Source: Gaetbulibacter_A sp043876815 (lineage in GTDB: Bacteria; Bacteroidota; Bacteroidia; Flavobacteriales; Flavobacteriaceae). Taken from it: a DNA stretch of 64,000 nt. The notes beneath the pieces are model-generated. The model did no database searches. It worked only from the letters and a program-made list of their open reading frames with translations, and was not told where the DNA came from. The translations under genes and the position numbers were made by a program. Where the stretch lies: the NCBI RefSeq assembly GCF_043876815.1, contig NZ_JBAWKA010000007.1, positions 20,740 through 84,739 on the forward strand. Direction: 5' to 3'. Positions 36,477 to 45,705 of this stretch are shown piece by piece; position 1 is the stretch's first letter, and the number at the start of each line of letters is the position of its first letter.

Positions 36477-38568
36477 ACAAATCAATGTTGCTTTAATAGG
36501 AAACCCGAACACCGGAAAAACCTCTGTTTTTAATGCCTTAACGGGATTAAATCAAAAAGTTGGTAATTATCCGGGTATTACCGTTGAAAAAAAAGAGGGG
36601 ATCTGTAAGCTCCCACGTGGTGTTAAAGCGCACATTCTTGATTTACCGGGAACCTATAGTTTGAATGCCTCATCGCTCGATGAAAACGTGGTGATTGAGC
36701 TACTTCTTAATAAAAATGATAAAGATTTTCCTGATGTTGCTGTGGTGATAAGCGATGTGGAAAATTTAAAAAGAAACCTATTACTCTTTACCCAAATAAA
36801 AGATCTTGAAATTCCGGCAATTCTGGTGATCAATATGTCGGACAGAATGCGTTACAAAGGGATTTCTCTTGATATTGATTATCTGGAACAACAATTGAAG
36901 ACGAAGATCGCCCTGGTAAGCACCCGAAAAAAAGAAGGGATCGAACATTTAAAGGAACTCATAACTAATTATAAAGACCTCTCGATTGAGCCTTGCCTTA
37001 ATGCTTCAGAAATTGACAAGCCTTATTTTGATGCGCTTCGTGACACTTATCCAAATCAACTTTTGTATAAGTTGTGGCTAGTCATCACTCAAGATGTCAA
37101 TTTTGGTAAATTAAGCAGAAATGAAATTGATGCTTTGGCCAATTTTAAAACGAAGTCGAAAAGCGACCTAAAACGTCTTCAGCAAAAAGAAACTATTAAA
37201 CGCTATCAGTTTATAAATAATGTGCTTAAAGTAGGGCAAACTATCGACTTGAACCAAGCCAAAGATCTGCGTACGAGACTAGATCGTGTTTTAACACACA
37301 AGGTTTGGGGCTACCTGATATTCGGAGTTATTTTACTTACGATTTTTCAAGCCATTTACGACTGGTCGAGTGTGCCCATGGATTTTATCGACACGATCTT
37401 CGCCAGGGTAAGTGAATGGATTAAAAACCATTTACCTCAAGGCGTTTTTACTAATTTAATATCCGAAGGCATCATCCCTGGATTGGGTGGTATTGTAATC
37501 TTTATTCCGCAGATCGCCTTTTTATTTCTATTTATTTCCATTCTTGAAGAAAGCGGTTATATGAGTCGCGTGGTATTTCTAATGGATCGTATCATGCGAA
37601 AATTCGGCCTGAGTGGTAAAAGTGTGGTGCCTTTAATTTCAGGAACTGCATGTGCTATTCCCGCTATTATGGCAACCCGGAATATTGAGAGCTGGAAAGA
37701 ACGGCTCATCACTATTTTAGTAACACCATTTACAACCTGTTCTGCCCGTTTACCGGTATATCTGATTATTATTTCTTTGGTAATTCCCGAAGGACGTATT
37801 TTTGGTTTAGGCTATCAGGCACTTACCTTGATGATTTTATATTTATTAGGTTTTGGTATGGCTGTTTTTTCAGCTTGGATCTTAAATAAGATCTTGAAAA
37901 TTAAAAGCAAAACTTTCTTTGTGGTTGAAATGCCTAATTACAAGCTGCCATTATTTAAGAACGTTGCCTTAACGGTTATTGAAAAAACCAAGTCATTTGT
38001 ATTTGGTGCCGGTAAAATTATTTTAGCTATTTCGATTATTCTGTGGTTTTTAGCCTCTTTTGGTCCCGGTGAAAATTTCAATAATGCTGAAGCTATAGTG
38101 AAAGCAGAGAACAAGGAACGGGCACTTACATCTACTGAACTACAACAAAAAGTAGCCTCACAAAAGCTGGAGCATTCTTTTATTGGTATTACCGGACGCG
38201 CCATTGAACCCGTGATCAGTCCGCTAGGCTACGATTGGAAAATTGGTATCGCTATTGTAAGTAGTTTTGCTGCACGGGAAGTGTTTGTTGGTACTCTTGC
38301 AACCATTTATAGTGTTGGTAACGATGATGAAGACACCATAAAAAACCGAATGGCCGGTGAAGTAAATCCCATATTAGGCGGGCCTTTATTTAATTTTGCC
38401 TCCGGGGTTTCCTTATTGTTATTTTACGCCTTTGCGATGCAATGTATGAGTACATTAGCCATCGTAAAACGAGAAACCAATACCTGGAAATGGCCAGTAT
38501 TACAACTGGTTATCATGACGGCCATTGCCTATATAGCCGCGTTAATGTCATTTCAATTATTAAAGTAA
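36469..38568 (+). CDS. feoB: FeoB ferrous-iron transporter
   Basis: Inner-membrane Fe(II) transporter with an N-terminal GTPase. G1 GNPNTGKTS (11-19), VGNYPGITVEKK as the G2 region, DLPGTYSL as G3, and the NMSD motif as G4, followed by the helical GDI region and Gate domains with about eight TMs (GYMSRVVFLMD, PLISGTACAIPAIMATRNIE, TPFTTCSARLPVY). Length 699 residues. The longer reading from 36418 runs inside feoA and is not needed. A small Cys-rich partner follows within 40 bp. Confidence 0.96.
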   Translation: MGKQINVALIGNPNTGKTSVFNALTGLNQKVGNYPGITVEKKEGICKLPRGVKAHILDLPGTYSLNASSLDENVVIELLLNKNDKDFPDVAVVISDVENLKRNLLLFTQIKDLEIPAILVINMSDRMRYKGISLDIDYLEQQLKTKIALVSTRKKEGIEHLKELITNYKDLSIEPCLNASEIDKPYFDALRDTYPNQLLYKLWLVITQDVNFGKLSRNEIDALANFKTKSKSDLKRLQQKETIKRYQFINNVLKVGQTIDLNQAKDLRTRLDRVLTHKVWGYLIFGVILLTIFQAIYDWSSVPMDFIDTIFARVSEWIKNHLPQGVFTNLISEGIIPGLGGIVIFIPQIAFLFLFISILEESGYMSRVVFLMDRIMRKFGLSGKSVVPLISGTACAIPAIMATRNIESWKERLITILVTPFTTCSARLPVYLIIISLVIPEGRIFGLGYQALTLMILYLLGFGMAVFSAWILNKILKIKSKTFFVVEMPNYKLPLFKNVALTVIEKTKSFVFGAGKIILAISIILWFLASFGPGENFNNAEAIVKAENKERALTSTELQQKVASQKLEHSFIGITGRAIEPVISPLGYDWKIGIAIVSSFAAREVFVGTLATIYSVGNDDEDTIKNRMAGEVNPILGGPLFNFASGVSLLLFYAFAMQCMSTLAIVKRETNTWKWPVLQLVIMTAIAYIAALMSFQLLK

Positions 38569-38606
38569 AATAGTAAGCTTATGGCTTTAAATCCGACAGA
38601 AATAAT

Positions 38607-38744
38607 ATGAATACGATCGTTCAAAATATACTAGTTTTTGCTGCCTTAGCTTTCGCTTTGTATTTTCTTTTTGGAAAATTTTTCTTTAAGAAATCAAAAT
38701 CAAATAAAGCATGTGGTGATGGGGACGATTGTGGTTGTCATTAA
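38607..38744 (+). CDS. FeoB-associated Cys-rich small membrane protein
   Basis: A 45-residue protein: one TM (IVQNILVFAALAFALYFLF) then a basic linker (KFFFKKSKSNK) and a Cys/His tail (ACGDGDDCGCH). This is the FeoB_associated family (PF12669 from memory), often found after feoB, thought to stand in for FeoC. It begins 38 bp after feoB and ends 7 bp from the convergent regulator gene. Confidence 0.82.
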   Translation: MNTIVQNILVFAALAFALYFLFGKFFFKKSKSNKACGDGDDCGCH

Positions 38745-38751
38745 CGTATTA

Positions 38752-39411
38752 TCAATTCTTTTCCTTCACAAACAAATTATTGGCAACGGCCTGTGAAATA
38801 CTCATGCTAACCCCATCAATTTGAATCACCATAGAACCATCAAAATCTTCCTTGGACATCACCTTTATTTCTGAACCTAGAGCTATATTATGATTGTCCA
38901 AATACTTCAAAAATGCCGTTGAAGAATCTTTTACTCCCACGCAAACTCCTAAAGCATTTTCATCAAGGCTAAACAAAAGTGACTTATCCGTTTTCTTAAT
39001 GTCGCCAAACTTATCAGGAATAGGGTCTCCATGAGGATCACTGGTTGGATAATCAAGTAATTTATCCAATTCATTAATAAGCTTTTCAGATTTTATATGT
39101 TCAAGCTGCTCGGCAATGTCATGAACTTCATCCCAGGAAAAGTTTAATTTTTCAACTAAAAAGACTTCCCAAAGCCGATGTTTTCGAACCACATCGGCAG
39201 CAATTTTCTTCCCCTTCGAAGTCAAACTCGTGCCTTGATAAGGTTTGTAGTTAAGATAATCCTTATCTGCTAATTTTTTAACCATATCAGTAACCGAGGA
39301 AGCCTTAGTATCCAAAGCTTCGGCTATCATATTTGTACTTACCCTCACCGTTCCATACTTCCCTAGTTGATAGATGGTCTTAATATAATTTTCTTCTGTT
39401 AATGTGATCAT
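38752..39411 (-). CDS. DtxR/MntR-family metal-dependent transcriptional regulator
   Basis: A 219-residue Fe/Mn-responsive repressor. N-terminal winged helix (TEENYIKTIYQLG, VSTNMIAEALDTKASSVTDMVKKLADK), a dimerisation/metal region (VRKHRLWEVFLVEKLNFSWDEVHDIAEQLEHIKSEKLI, with His and Glu ligands; YPTSDPHGDPIP) and a C-terminal FeoA/SH3-like domain (about 145-215). It is divergent from a TonB receptor and convergent with the feo genes. Its likely operator, a perfect palindrome, lies in the 98-bp intergenic gap. Confidence 0.9.
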   Translation of the reverse strand: MITLTEENYIKTIYQLGKYGTVRVSTNMIAEALDTKASSVTDMVKKLADKDYLNYKPYQGTSLTSKGKKIAADVVRKHRLWEVFLVEKLNFSWDEVHDIAEQLEHIKSEKLINELDKLLDYPTSDPHGDPIPDKFGDIKKTDKSLLFSLDENALGVCVGVKDSSTAFLKYLDNHNIALGSEIKVMSKEDFDGSMVIQIDGVSMSISQAVANNLFVKEKN

Positions 39412-39462
39412 GGTTCCGTAATTATATCACAAATATAGTTTAATTATTATTTTAAATTTATT

Positions 39463-39478
39463 TTTAGATTAATCTAAA
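39463..39478. promoter_or_regulatory. Perfect 16-bp palindromic operator between regulator and TonB receptor
   Basis: TTTAGATTAATCTAAA is a perfect palindrome that closely resembles the DtxR/MntR-type box TTTAGGTTAACCTAAA. It sits 8 bp upstream of a TATATTTG -7 box (39487-39494) and so overlaps the -33 region of the receptor promoter. Repression by the adjacent regulator is the straightforward reading. Confidence 0.78.
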
Positions 39479-39486
39479 TAAATATT

Positions 39487-39494
39487 TATATTTG
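39487..39494 (+). promoter_or_regulatory. -7 box of the TonB receptor gene
   Basis: TATATTTG matches TAnnTTTG and lies 15 bp before the ATG at 39510. The longest frame starts with the TTG inside this box, which argues for the ATG. Confidence 0.6.
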
Positions 39495-39509
39495 CAGAAA
39501 TTTAAAAAC

Positions 39510-41753
39510 ATGAGATGTTTAATTATTTTTTTAACACTAACCATATTTCAAGCGAAAGCTCAGCAAATTTCAGGTAGTGTACTTTCTGATGAATTTCCAA
39601 TTCCTTACGCTAATGTTTATATTCAGGGGACCTCAATTGGAACGACAACTAACGAAAATGGCCAGTACAAATTAGACAACATAAAAAAAGGCAGCTATAC
39701 CATTATAGCATCTTTTATGGGGTATGAGGCGCAGCGCAAAAAAATCGGCGTAAAGGAGGGTGATATAGTACTTAACTTTAATCTACGTGAATCCGGAGGT
39801 TTAGACGAAATTGTAATTACCGGAACCTTGAAAGCAGTTTCACGATTGGAAAGCCCTGTTCCGGTTGAAGTATACTCACCAACGTTTTTTAAAAAAAATC
39901 CAACACCAAATATTTTTGAAGCGCTACAAAATGTAAACGGCGTGCGACCGCAACTTAATTGTAATGTTTGTAACACCGGAGACATCCATATCAATGGGCT
40001 TGAAGGCCCTTACACGCTGGTGCTTATAGATGGTATGCCTATTGTAAGTGGTCTTTCCACGGTTTATGGTCTATCTGGAATACCGAACTCTTTAATAGAG
40101 CAGGTTGAAATTGTTAAAGGACCTGCATCCTCTCTTTACGGAAGTGAGGCTGTTGGTGGGCTCATTAACATTATTACAAAACTTCCTGAACATGCCCCCC
40201 AGTTTTTCGTAGATAATTTTGTTAGTGGTTGGGGTGAAGCTAATTTCGACTTAGGTTTTAAGTCGCGCGTAGGCAAAAAAGCAGATGTTCTGATGGGTGC
40301 AAATTACTTTAAGTATTCAAACCCCATAGATAATAATAACGATAATTTTACTGATGTTACACTCCAAGATCGGGTTTCAGTATTTCAGAAATGGAATTTT
40401 AAGCGTCCAAATAACCGCAAGTTCTCATTAGCCGGTAGATACTTTTACGAGGACCGTTGGGGTGGTGAAATGCAGTGGAATAAAACCTTTAGAGGAGGTG
40501 ATGTTGTTTATGGTGAAAGCATATATACCTCCCGCTTCGAATTTATTGGAAACTATCAGCTCCCTATTTCTGAAGTGGTGAATTTTCAATTTTCTTATTC
40601 TGATCACGATCAAAATTCAGTTTATGGCGACATGCCTTACTTGGCACAACAACGCATTGGTTTTGGGCAATTAATCTGGGATAAAAAAATACGTGACCAC
40701 GACTTACTTTTTGGACTCGCTGCGCGATACAATTTCTACGATGATAACACACCTGCTACTTTAAACCCCGATGAAGTAACCATTCCTTCCCTATTCGTTC
40801 AGGATGAAATTAAACTTTCTGAAAAGAACCATTTGTTGCTTGGTGCCAGATATGATTACGACAGTCGTCATGGCTCCATTTTTACACCGCGGATGGCCTT
40901 CAGATATAAACCTACAGAAAATGACATTTTAAGATTTAATGCCGGAACAGGGTTTAGAGTTGTAAACTTATTCACCGAAGAGCACGCTGCATTAACAGGC
41001 GCCAGAGATGTTATCGTTAAAGAGTCATTAGATCCTGAGCAATCCTATAACGTAAACTTCAATTATTTAAAAAAATTCTATACCAAAGCCGGTCAAATTA
41101 TAACGCTTGATGCATCAGCTTGGTACACTTATTTCACAAATGCCATCATCCCGGATTACGATACTAATCCCAACCAAATTATTTATGAAAATTTAGAAGG
41201 AAGCTCGATTACAAAGGGTCTGAGTTTTAATTTAGATATGGTGTTGGGTAGCGGTATCATGGCCTCTGCCGGAGTCACCTTTCAGGACGTGTCTCAAAAA
41301 GAGAACGGTGTGAAAACCCAACAAATCCTTACCGAACGTTTTACAGGAGTTTGGTCGATTTCGTACAAACATTACCCAACAAACCTAAGCATAGATTACA
41401 CCGGTAATATATATGGACCGATGCGACTTCCCACATTGGGTGATTTAGATCCAAGAAGTGATTACTCGCCAACCTGGAGTATTCAAAATATTCAATTAAC
41501 CTTAAAAAGCAACGTAAACCTACAATTCTATGCAGGCGTAAAAAATATTTTGAATTGGACACCTAACCAGGGAAATCCGTTTATTATTGCACGGGCTAAC
41601 GATCCCTTTGATAAAAATGTTACGTTTGATAATGACGGCAATGTTTTGGCTACTGCTGACAATCCATATGCCTTAACGTTTGACCCCTCGTATGTTTATG
41701 GACCAAATCAAGGGAGACGCCTATTTATTGGATTAAATTATACACTAAAATAA
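39510..41753 (+). CDS. Metal-regulated TonB-dependent outer-membrane receptor
   Basis: Signal peptide MRCLIIFLTLTIFQAKAQ; CarboxypepD_reg-like domain (about 20-105; ISGSVLSDEFPIPYANVYI); TonB plug (about 115-225) with HINGLEGPYTLVLIDGMPIV and VEIVKGPASSLYGSEAVGGL; beta-barrel to the end, closing GRRLFIGLNYTLK. 747 residues. The plug has a NCNVCNTGD Cys pair near its start. Context (DtxR-type regulator, perfect operator, feo genes nearby) points to uptake of iron, manganese or a chelate. The ligand is not readable from sequence. Confidence 0.88.
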   Translation: MRCLIIFLTLTIFQAKAQQISGSVLSDEFPIPYANVYIQGTSIGTTTNENGQYKLDNIKKGSYTIIASFMGYEAQRKKIGVKEGDIVLNFNLRESGGLDEIVITGTLKAVSRLESPVPVEVYSPTFFKKNPTPNIFEALQNVNGVRPQLNCNVCNTGDIHINGLEGPYTLVLIDGMPIVSGLSTVYGLSGIPNSLIEQVEIVKGPASSLYGSEAVGGLINIITKLPEHAPQFFVDNFVSGWGEANFDLGFKSRVGKKADVLMGANYFKYSNPIDNNNDNFTDVTLQDRVSVFQKWNFKRPNNRKFSLAGRYFYEDRWGGEMQWNKTFRGGDVVYGESIYTSRFEFIGNYQLPISEVVNFQFSYSDHDQNSVYGDMPYLAQQRIGFGQLIWDKKIRDHDLLFGLAARYNFYDDNTPATLNPDEVTIPSLFVQDEIKLSEKNHLLLGARYDYDSRHGSIFTPRMAFRYKPTENDILRFNAGTGFRVVNLFTEEHAALTGARDVIVKESLDPEQSYNVNFNYLKKFYTKAGQIITLDASAWYTYFTNAIIPDYDTNPNQIIYENLEGSSITKGLSFNLDMVLGSGIMASAGVTFQDVSQKENGVKTQQILTERFTGVWSISYKHYPTNLSIDYTGNIYGPMRLPTLGDLDPRSDYSPTWSIQNIQLTLKSNVNLQFYAGVKNILNWTPNQGNPFIIARANDPFDKNVTFDNDGNVLATADNPYALTFDPSYVYGPNQGRRLFIGLNYTLK

Positions 41754-41947
41754 TTTTAATATACATCATGAAGATATGAGAAAACAAACCTTTAAAGCTA
41801 ATTAGTGCACAATGAATAACTACTTTTAAAGAGAATCAAATAGTTAAGTTTCCCAAAAATCGGGATACTAATTTTAAATCGTATGAATAACGTTTTTCAT
41901 TGGAGCGATGCAGATCGGGAAATGAACATTATTAGTATATTTAGAAC

Positions 41948-42733
41948 ATGAAAACTCTACAAATATCATTTTTTACGATCACTATTTTATTTTCATCCTT
42001 TTTAATGGCACAAGAAGAGGATTTAGGCCCTTTAATCACAGACCGTCCGGATGCTACCGAGGCTCCAAGTACCATTCCCAGAGGTTATCTGCAGGTTGAG
42101 ACCGGTGGGTTTTATACCAAGAATGACGATAACGGCCTAAAATATGAAGAATTCACCTATAATACGACCTTAATACGATTGGGTCTATTAGATAATTTAG
42201 AACTTCGTTTAGGTTGGAATTTTGTTGAAAACAGCTATGAAAACCTAAACACAACCTTAAGTGGGTTTACCCCAATGTTGTTAGGAACTAAAATTGCAAT
42301 TGCTAAAGAAAAAAACGGCTGGCCCGAAATGGGTTTTATGGGTCATGTATATCTGCCCTTTTTAGCCGGAACCGATTACAGACCTGAAACAACTGGTGTC
42401 GATTTTAGGTTTGCCTTATCGCATAACTTAAGCAAACGGTCTAACCTTTCCTATAATTTAGGTATGGCCTGGGGCAATGATTCGCCGGAAGCCAGTTACG
42501 TTTACACCGTGGCTTATGGCTATGCGGTTACACCCAAGTTTGGTTTGTATGCCGAACTTTATGGTGATCTTCCGGAAAATAGTTTGTCGAACCATTACTG
42601 GGATGCCGGTCTCACTTATTTAGTCTCAAATAACGTTCAAATAGACGCCACCGTAGGGTCGGAAATTACCAAAGGACAAGATATATTATTAAGTGGCGGT
42701 ATTAGTTTCAGGCTTCCAACCAGTAAAAAATAG
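41948..42733 (+). CDS. Phenol_MetA_deg-like outer-membrane beta-barrel protein
   Basis: A 261-residue exported protein. Signal peptide MKTLQISFFTITILFSSFLMAQ. The start of the mature part (GPLITDRPDATEAPSTIPRGYLQVETG) is diagnostic of the Phenol_MetA_deg/transporter family, and about ten predicted beta-strands follow, ending GISFRLPTSK. Role unknown; family members are often annotated as transporters. It follows the TonB receptor after 194 bp, so it may be part of the same regulon. Confidence 0.82.
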   Translation: MKTLQISFFTITILFSSFLMAQEEDLGPLITDRPDATEAPSTIPRGYLQVETGGFYTKNDDNGLKYEEFTYNTTLIRLGLLDNLELRLGWNFVENSYENLNTTLSGFTPMLLGTKIAIAKEKNGWPEMGFMGHVYLPFLAGTDYRPETTGVDFRFALSHNLSKRSNLSYNLGMAWGNDSPEASYVYTVAYGYAVTPKFGLYAELYGDLPENSLSNHYWDAGLTYLVSNNVQIDATVGSEITKGQDILLSGGISFRLPTSKK

Positions 42734-42803
42734 AGTTACCATCCCTTTTTATCAATTTATTTCAACGACTCCAATCATCACTATTTTATTTTAAAAGAAT
42801 TTC

Positions 42804-44108
42804 CTAGGTCTTCTTCCAAGTTAATAGGCCTAATAAAAGAGAAATTACAGCAGACGAAATCCAGAAAATTGAAATAGCATCAAAATTATAAATGGTTTCT
42901 CCATTTACAATTGTTTTATTATTCTCGATAAGATATCCACTAGCTATATCCTGAATTCCAGCAGCCAAATAACTCATAATTCCAACAATTCCTAATGCTG
43001 CTCCTGAAGCCTTCTTTGATGCTATATCAACAGCCATAAGACCCCCTAAATAACAAATTAATGCGCCAATTCCCAATCCAAATATTACCATGCTTATCGT
43101 ATCAAGCCACCAAATATTTTTTGGCCCTAATAAAAATAAACAAAGGGCAATAACATTCATTAAACCAAAGATAAGCGTTGGTTTATTTCTTCGGCCTTTA
43201 AAAAACTTATCGGATACAAATCCTGAGGCAGCTGTTCCAAGAATTCCACACACGGCACTGATGGCTACCAAGGTGTTTGCTTCAGTTAAAGAATACCCTT
43301 TAGCCGTTTCAAAATAATAAGGTCCCCAACTGTTTACAGCATATCTTGAAATATACATAAAGGCACTTGAAAATGCTAAAATCCACACATAAGGGTTTTT
43401 AAGAACTCCTTTTTGTTCCTTCCATGTTGAAATTTTTTCTTTTCGGAAATCTTCGTTTACTGGAGGCAATCCTTTACTTTCAGGGGAATCATGAAAAAAT
43501 ATTGAGATAATCATTGCTCCAAAAAGACCAATCAGAGCGGCAGATCTAAATCCCCATTCCCAACCAAAATAGCTTGCTACAACGGCTGTTAAGATGTAGG
43601 TTAAAGCTTCTCCAATATTATGACTCGTACTCCAAAAGCCATAAAAACTCCCCCTTTCCTTATCCGTGTACCAGCGTGATAAGGACACAATACAAGATGG
43701 TGCACCCATGGATTGTACCCAGCCATTAATGCCCCAACAAATTGCAAAAAACAGAAAACTACTGGTAAATCCCATGATTAAATTTGCAATGGCAGAAACC
43801 AATAACCCAACAGACATAAATCGTTTTATATTACTGTGGTCTGCTAAAAATCCATTTGTTAGTTTTCCCACGGCATAGGAAAAAAATAATGCGGAACCAA
43901 TGATTCCTAATTGTGACTCCGTTAATAACCCGGAATCAACTATAGGCTTTTTAACAACATTTAAACTTAATCGACATACATAATACAAACCATATCCTAA
44001 GGTCGCCGAAATAAAGACCTGCCATTTTAATTTTTTATAAAAACCCTTTTGTGCTTTACCTTCAAGAACTACCGGGATTGGATCGGATTTTTTGAAATAT
44101 CTAAACAT
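42804..44108 (-). CDS. OPA-family MFS transporter (GlpT/UhpC-like)
   Basis: A 12-TM transporter of the organophosphate:phosphate antiporter family. Signatures: GYGLYYVCRLSLNVVKKP in TM1, GKLTNGFLADHSNIKRFM in loop 2-3, and INGWVQSMGAPSCIVSLSRWY with RGSFYGFWSTSHNIGEALTY in TM4-5. This combination marks GlpT, UhpT and UhpC. Glycerol-3-phosphate is the likely substrate because a glycerophosphodiesterase gene lies 84 bp upstream on the same strand. A UhpC-like sensor role is less likely without adjacent two-component genes. Confidence 0.88.
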   Translation of the reverse strand: MFRYFKKSDPIPVVLEGKAQKGFYKKLKWQVFISATLGYGLYYVCRLSLNVVKKPIVDSGLLTESQLGIIGSALFFSYAVGKLTNGFLADHSNIKRFMSVGLLVSAIANLIMGFTSSFLFFAICWGINGWVQSMGAPSCIVSLSRWYTDKERGSFYGFWSTSHNIGEALTYILTAVVASYFGWEWGFRSAALIGLFGAMIISIFFHDSPESKGLPPVNEDFRKEKISTWKEQKGVLKNPYVWILAFSSAFMYISRYAVNSWGPYYFETAKGYSLTEANTLVAISAVCGILGTAASGFVSDKFFKGRRNKPTLIFGLMNVIALCLFLLGPKNIWWLDTISMVIFGLGIGALICYLGGLMAVDIASKKASGAALGIVGIMSYLAAGIQDIASGYLIENNKTIVNGETIYNFDAISIFWISSAVISLLLGLLTWKKT

Positions 44109-44192
44109 GTTTTTTGCTTTTGATTGAAATCTAAGGCACCATTAATTATTTGTACCTTTAACTACTTAATGGACTCAATAAATTTTCAAGTA

Positions 44193-45131
44193 TTATTTGT
44201 GAAGGTTTTTGCTTCTCAGGTAATCTAAAAGTAATTGTGGCCTATCCGTTTGGATCATATTGACTCCCTTTTTTACATACCAGCCATAAATACTATCTGT
44301 ATTTTTTACAGCTTCATTATCGTCGTAACCTGCATTTAATGATGCCCACAAGGAGTTCACCCAAACACGACTACCCTGTTGTTTTATTTGGGAGAACTTG
44401 TTCAATACCTTAGAAGTGTCCTGAGAAAACACAATTTCAAAAGCTTTCACCTTTAATTTGCTTTGATAATCTTGAATGATTTGCCAAGCCTCAGGTTGCT
44501 TATCCAGGTTCACAATAGGCATAAACACTATGGTGTCCAGTTTACTCCCAAAATCAGAAATAACCTCATTAACAGCTTTATTATAACCTTTGATAACAAT
44601 TTGTCTTGTAGTTCCTGTTTTTTTGGCCACCTCAAAAGCCTCGTTAAAAAATTCATAGGACTTATCCAGATTAACAAGTACCTCTCCTTTGCAAACATTT
44701 AAGGCTGCTTCAAGGGTTGGGATTTTATACCTAGTTTTCACCCCTGCTCCATTTTTTAAATACAAGGTTTTTATAGAGTCTAAGGCCCAATCGGAAACCA
44801 CACCTGAGCCGGTCGTTGTTCTGTCTAGGGTTCTATCATGCATGACGATTAAATGACCATCTTTAGTTTTAGCAACATCCAGTTCAATCATATCAACTCC
44901 CATTTCAATAGAGCTTTCCATGGCCTCTAATGAGTTTTCAGGAAAATGACGCCAGTCACTTCTATGCGAAATGACCATTACATTTTTGCTATTAGGGTTA
45001 TTAATTTCATTAATCAAAAATTCTAAATTATTGTTATTTTGATCTATGGTTGAATCAACGTCGTTTTTATTTACTTTTGAACAACTAATAAGAACTATAA
45101 ACAATAGGATTAGTGTTATTTTGGTATTCAT
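44193..45131 (-). CDS. Glycerophosphodiester phosphodiesterase lipoprotein
   Basis: Cleaves glycerophosphodiesters to glycerol-3-phosphate and an alcohol. Lipobox LISC (Cys17). GDPD motifs: VMVISHRSDWRHFPENSLEAM (catalytic His, Arg and Glu), DMIELDVAKTKDGHLIVMHD (metal Glu/Asp and second His-Asp) and LDRTTTGSG. The C-terminal half with IVIKGYNKAVNEVI and VNSLW completes the TIM barrel. 312 residues. It supplies the next gene, a GlpT-like transporter, with its probable substrate. Confidence 0.92.
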   Translation of the reverse strand: MNTKITLILLFIVLISCSKVNKNDVDSTIDQNNNNLEFLINEINNPNSKNVMVISHRSDWRHFPENSLEAMESSIEMGVDMIELDVAKTKDGHLIVMHDRTLDRTTTGSGVVSDWALDSIKTLYLKNGAGVKTRYKIPTLEAALNVCKGEVLVNLDKSYEFFNEAFEVAKKTGTTRQIVIKGYNKAVNEVISDFGSKLDTIVFMPIVNLDKQPEAWQIIQDYQSKLKVKAFEIVFSQDTSKVLNKFSQIKQQGSRVWVNSLWASLNAGYDDNEAVKNTDSIYGWYVKKGVNMIQTDRPQLLLDYLRSKNLHK

Positions 45132-45693
45132 GGTAATGTTGTTTAATTAGTTTACTTTCGAGTACTTCCTTTTTCTAAAATGTTAATTTTCAATAGGTCA
45201 TATTTTTAAAAAAGCACATTCAACAATCATTGGCAGATATATTGTTTTATAACAGTTTCAAATAACCCTTGTTGAAATCGTTCTAATTACCTGATAAGCC
45301 CTTTATTAAAATAAGCCTTGGTTTTTCATACAAACCTCTCATCATTTATATCTTTAAAGTTTCGATCTCTGGCAAAAATTAATGTAATTGGGCGATGTGA
45401 ATTTCTATTAACTTTCATATCTATTAATTCATCTAAATTTGAATTAAAAGTTGATGTTATTTTTTTTCACTCGCCCAATTTCTAGCTTCAGGATGAAAGT
45501 TGTTATTGTTTTATACTTTGATGTCATTTATGAGCCTTGATTTTTGTTTAGTTTATAGCTTTAGCTCACTTCTGGCGCACCAAGCTTCTTTAACTATAAT
45601 ATCAGGTCATCCAATATCATCGAAAAAATAGTACGCTTTTGAAATTCCTATTTCAAGGATAAATTATCTGAAAAATCAGGTGTTTGAATATTA
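45132..45693. other. 562-bp gene-free stretch with a large imperfect inverted repeat
   Basis: No credible ORF. It holds the terminator of the PQQ-type gene at its right end, an inverted repeat at 45386-45480, and probably the promoter of the GDPD-transporter pair at its left. Confidence 0.6.
45386..45480. repeat. 95-bp imperfect inverted repeat
   Basis: AATTGGGCGA (45386-45395) and TCGCCCAATT (45471-45480) are exact inverted copies, and the matching continues inward (ATGTGAA against TTCACT). Nested within it, AACTTT pairs with AAAGTT and AATTC with GAATT. The transcript on either strand could form a long branched hairpin. It may be a small transposon relic or a structured RNA. Confidence 0.6.
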
Positions 45694-45705
45694 CTATTCC
45701 CTGAT
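45671..45705 (-). terminator. Terminator overlapping the end of the PQQ-type T9SS gene
   Basis: On the minus strand, AATCAGG (45705-45699) and CCTGATT (45680-45674) pair and are followed by TTT. The left arm is within the last codons of the gene. Loop of 18 nt. Confidence 0.55.
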
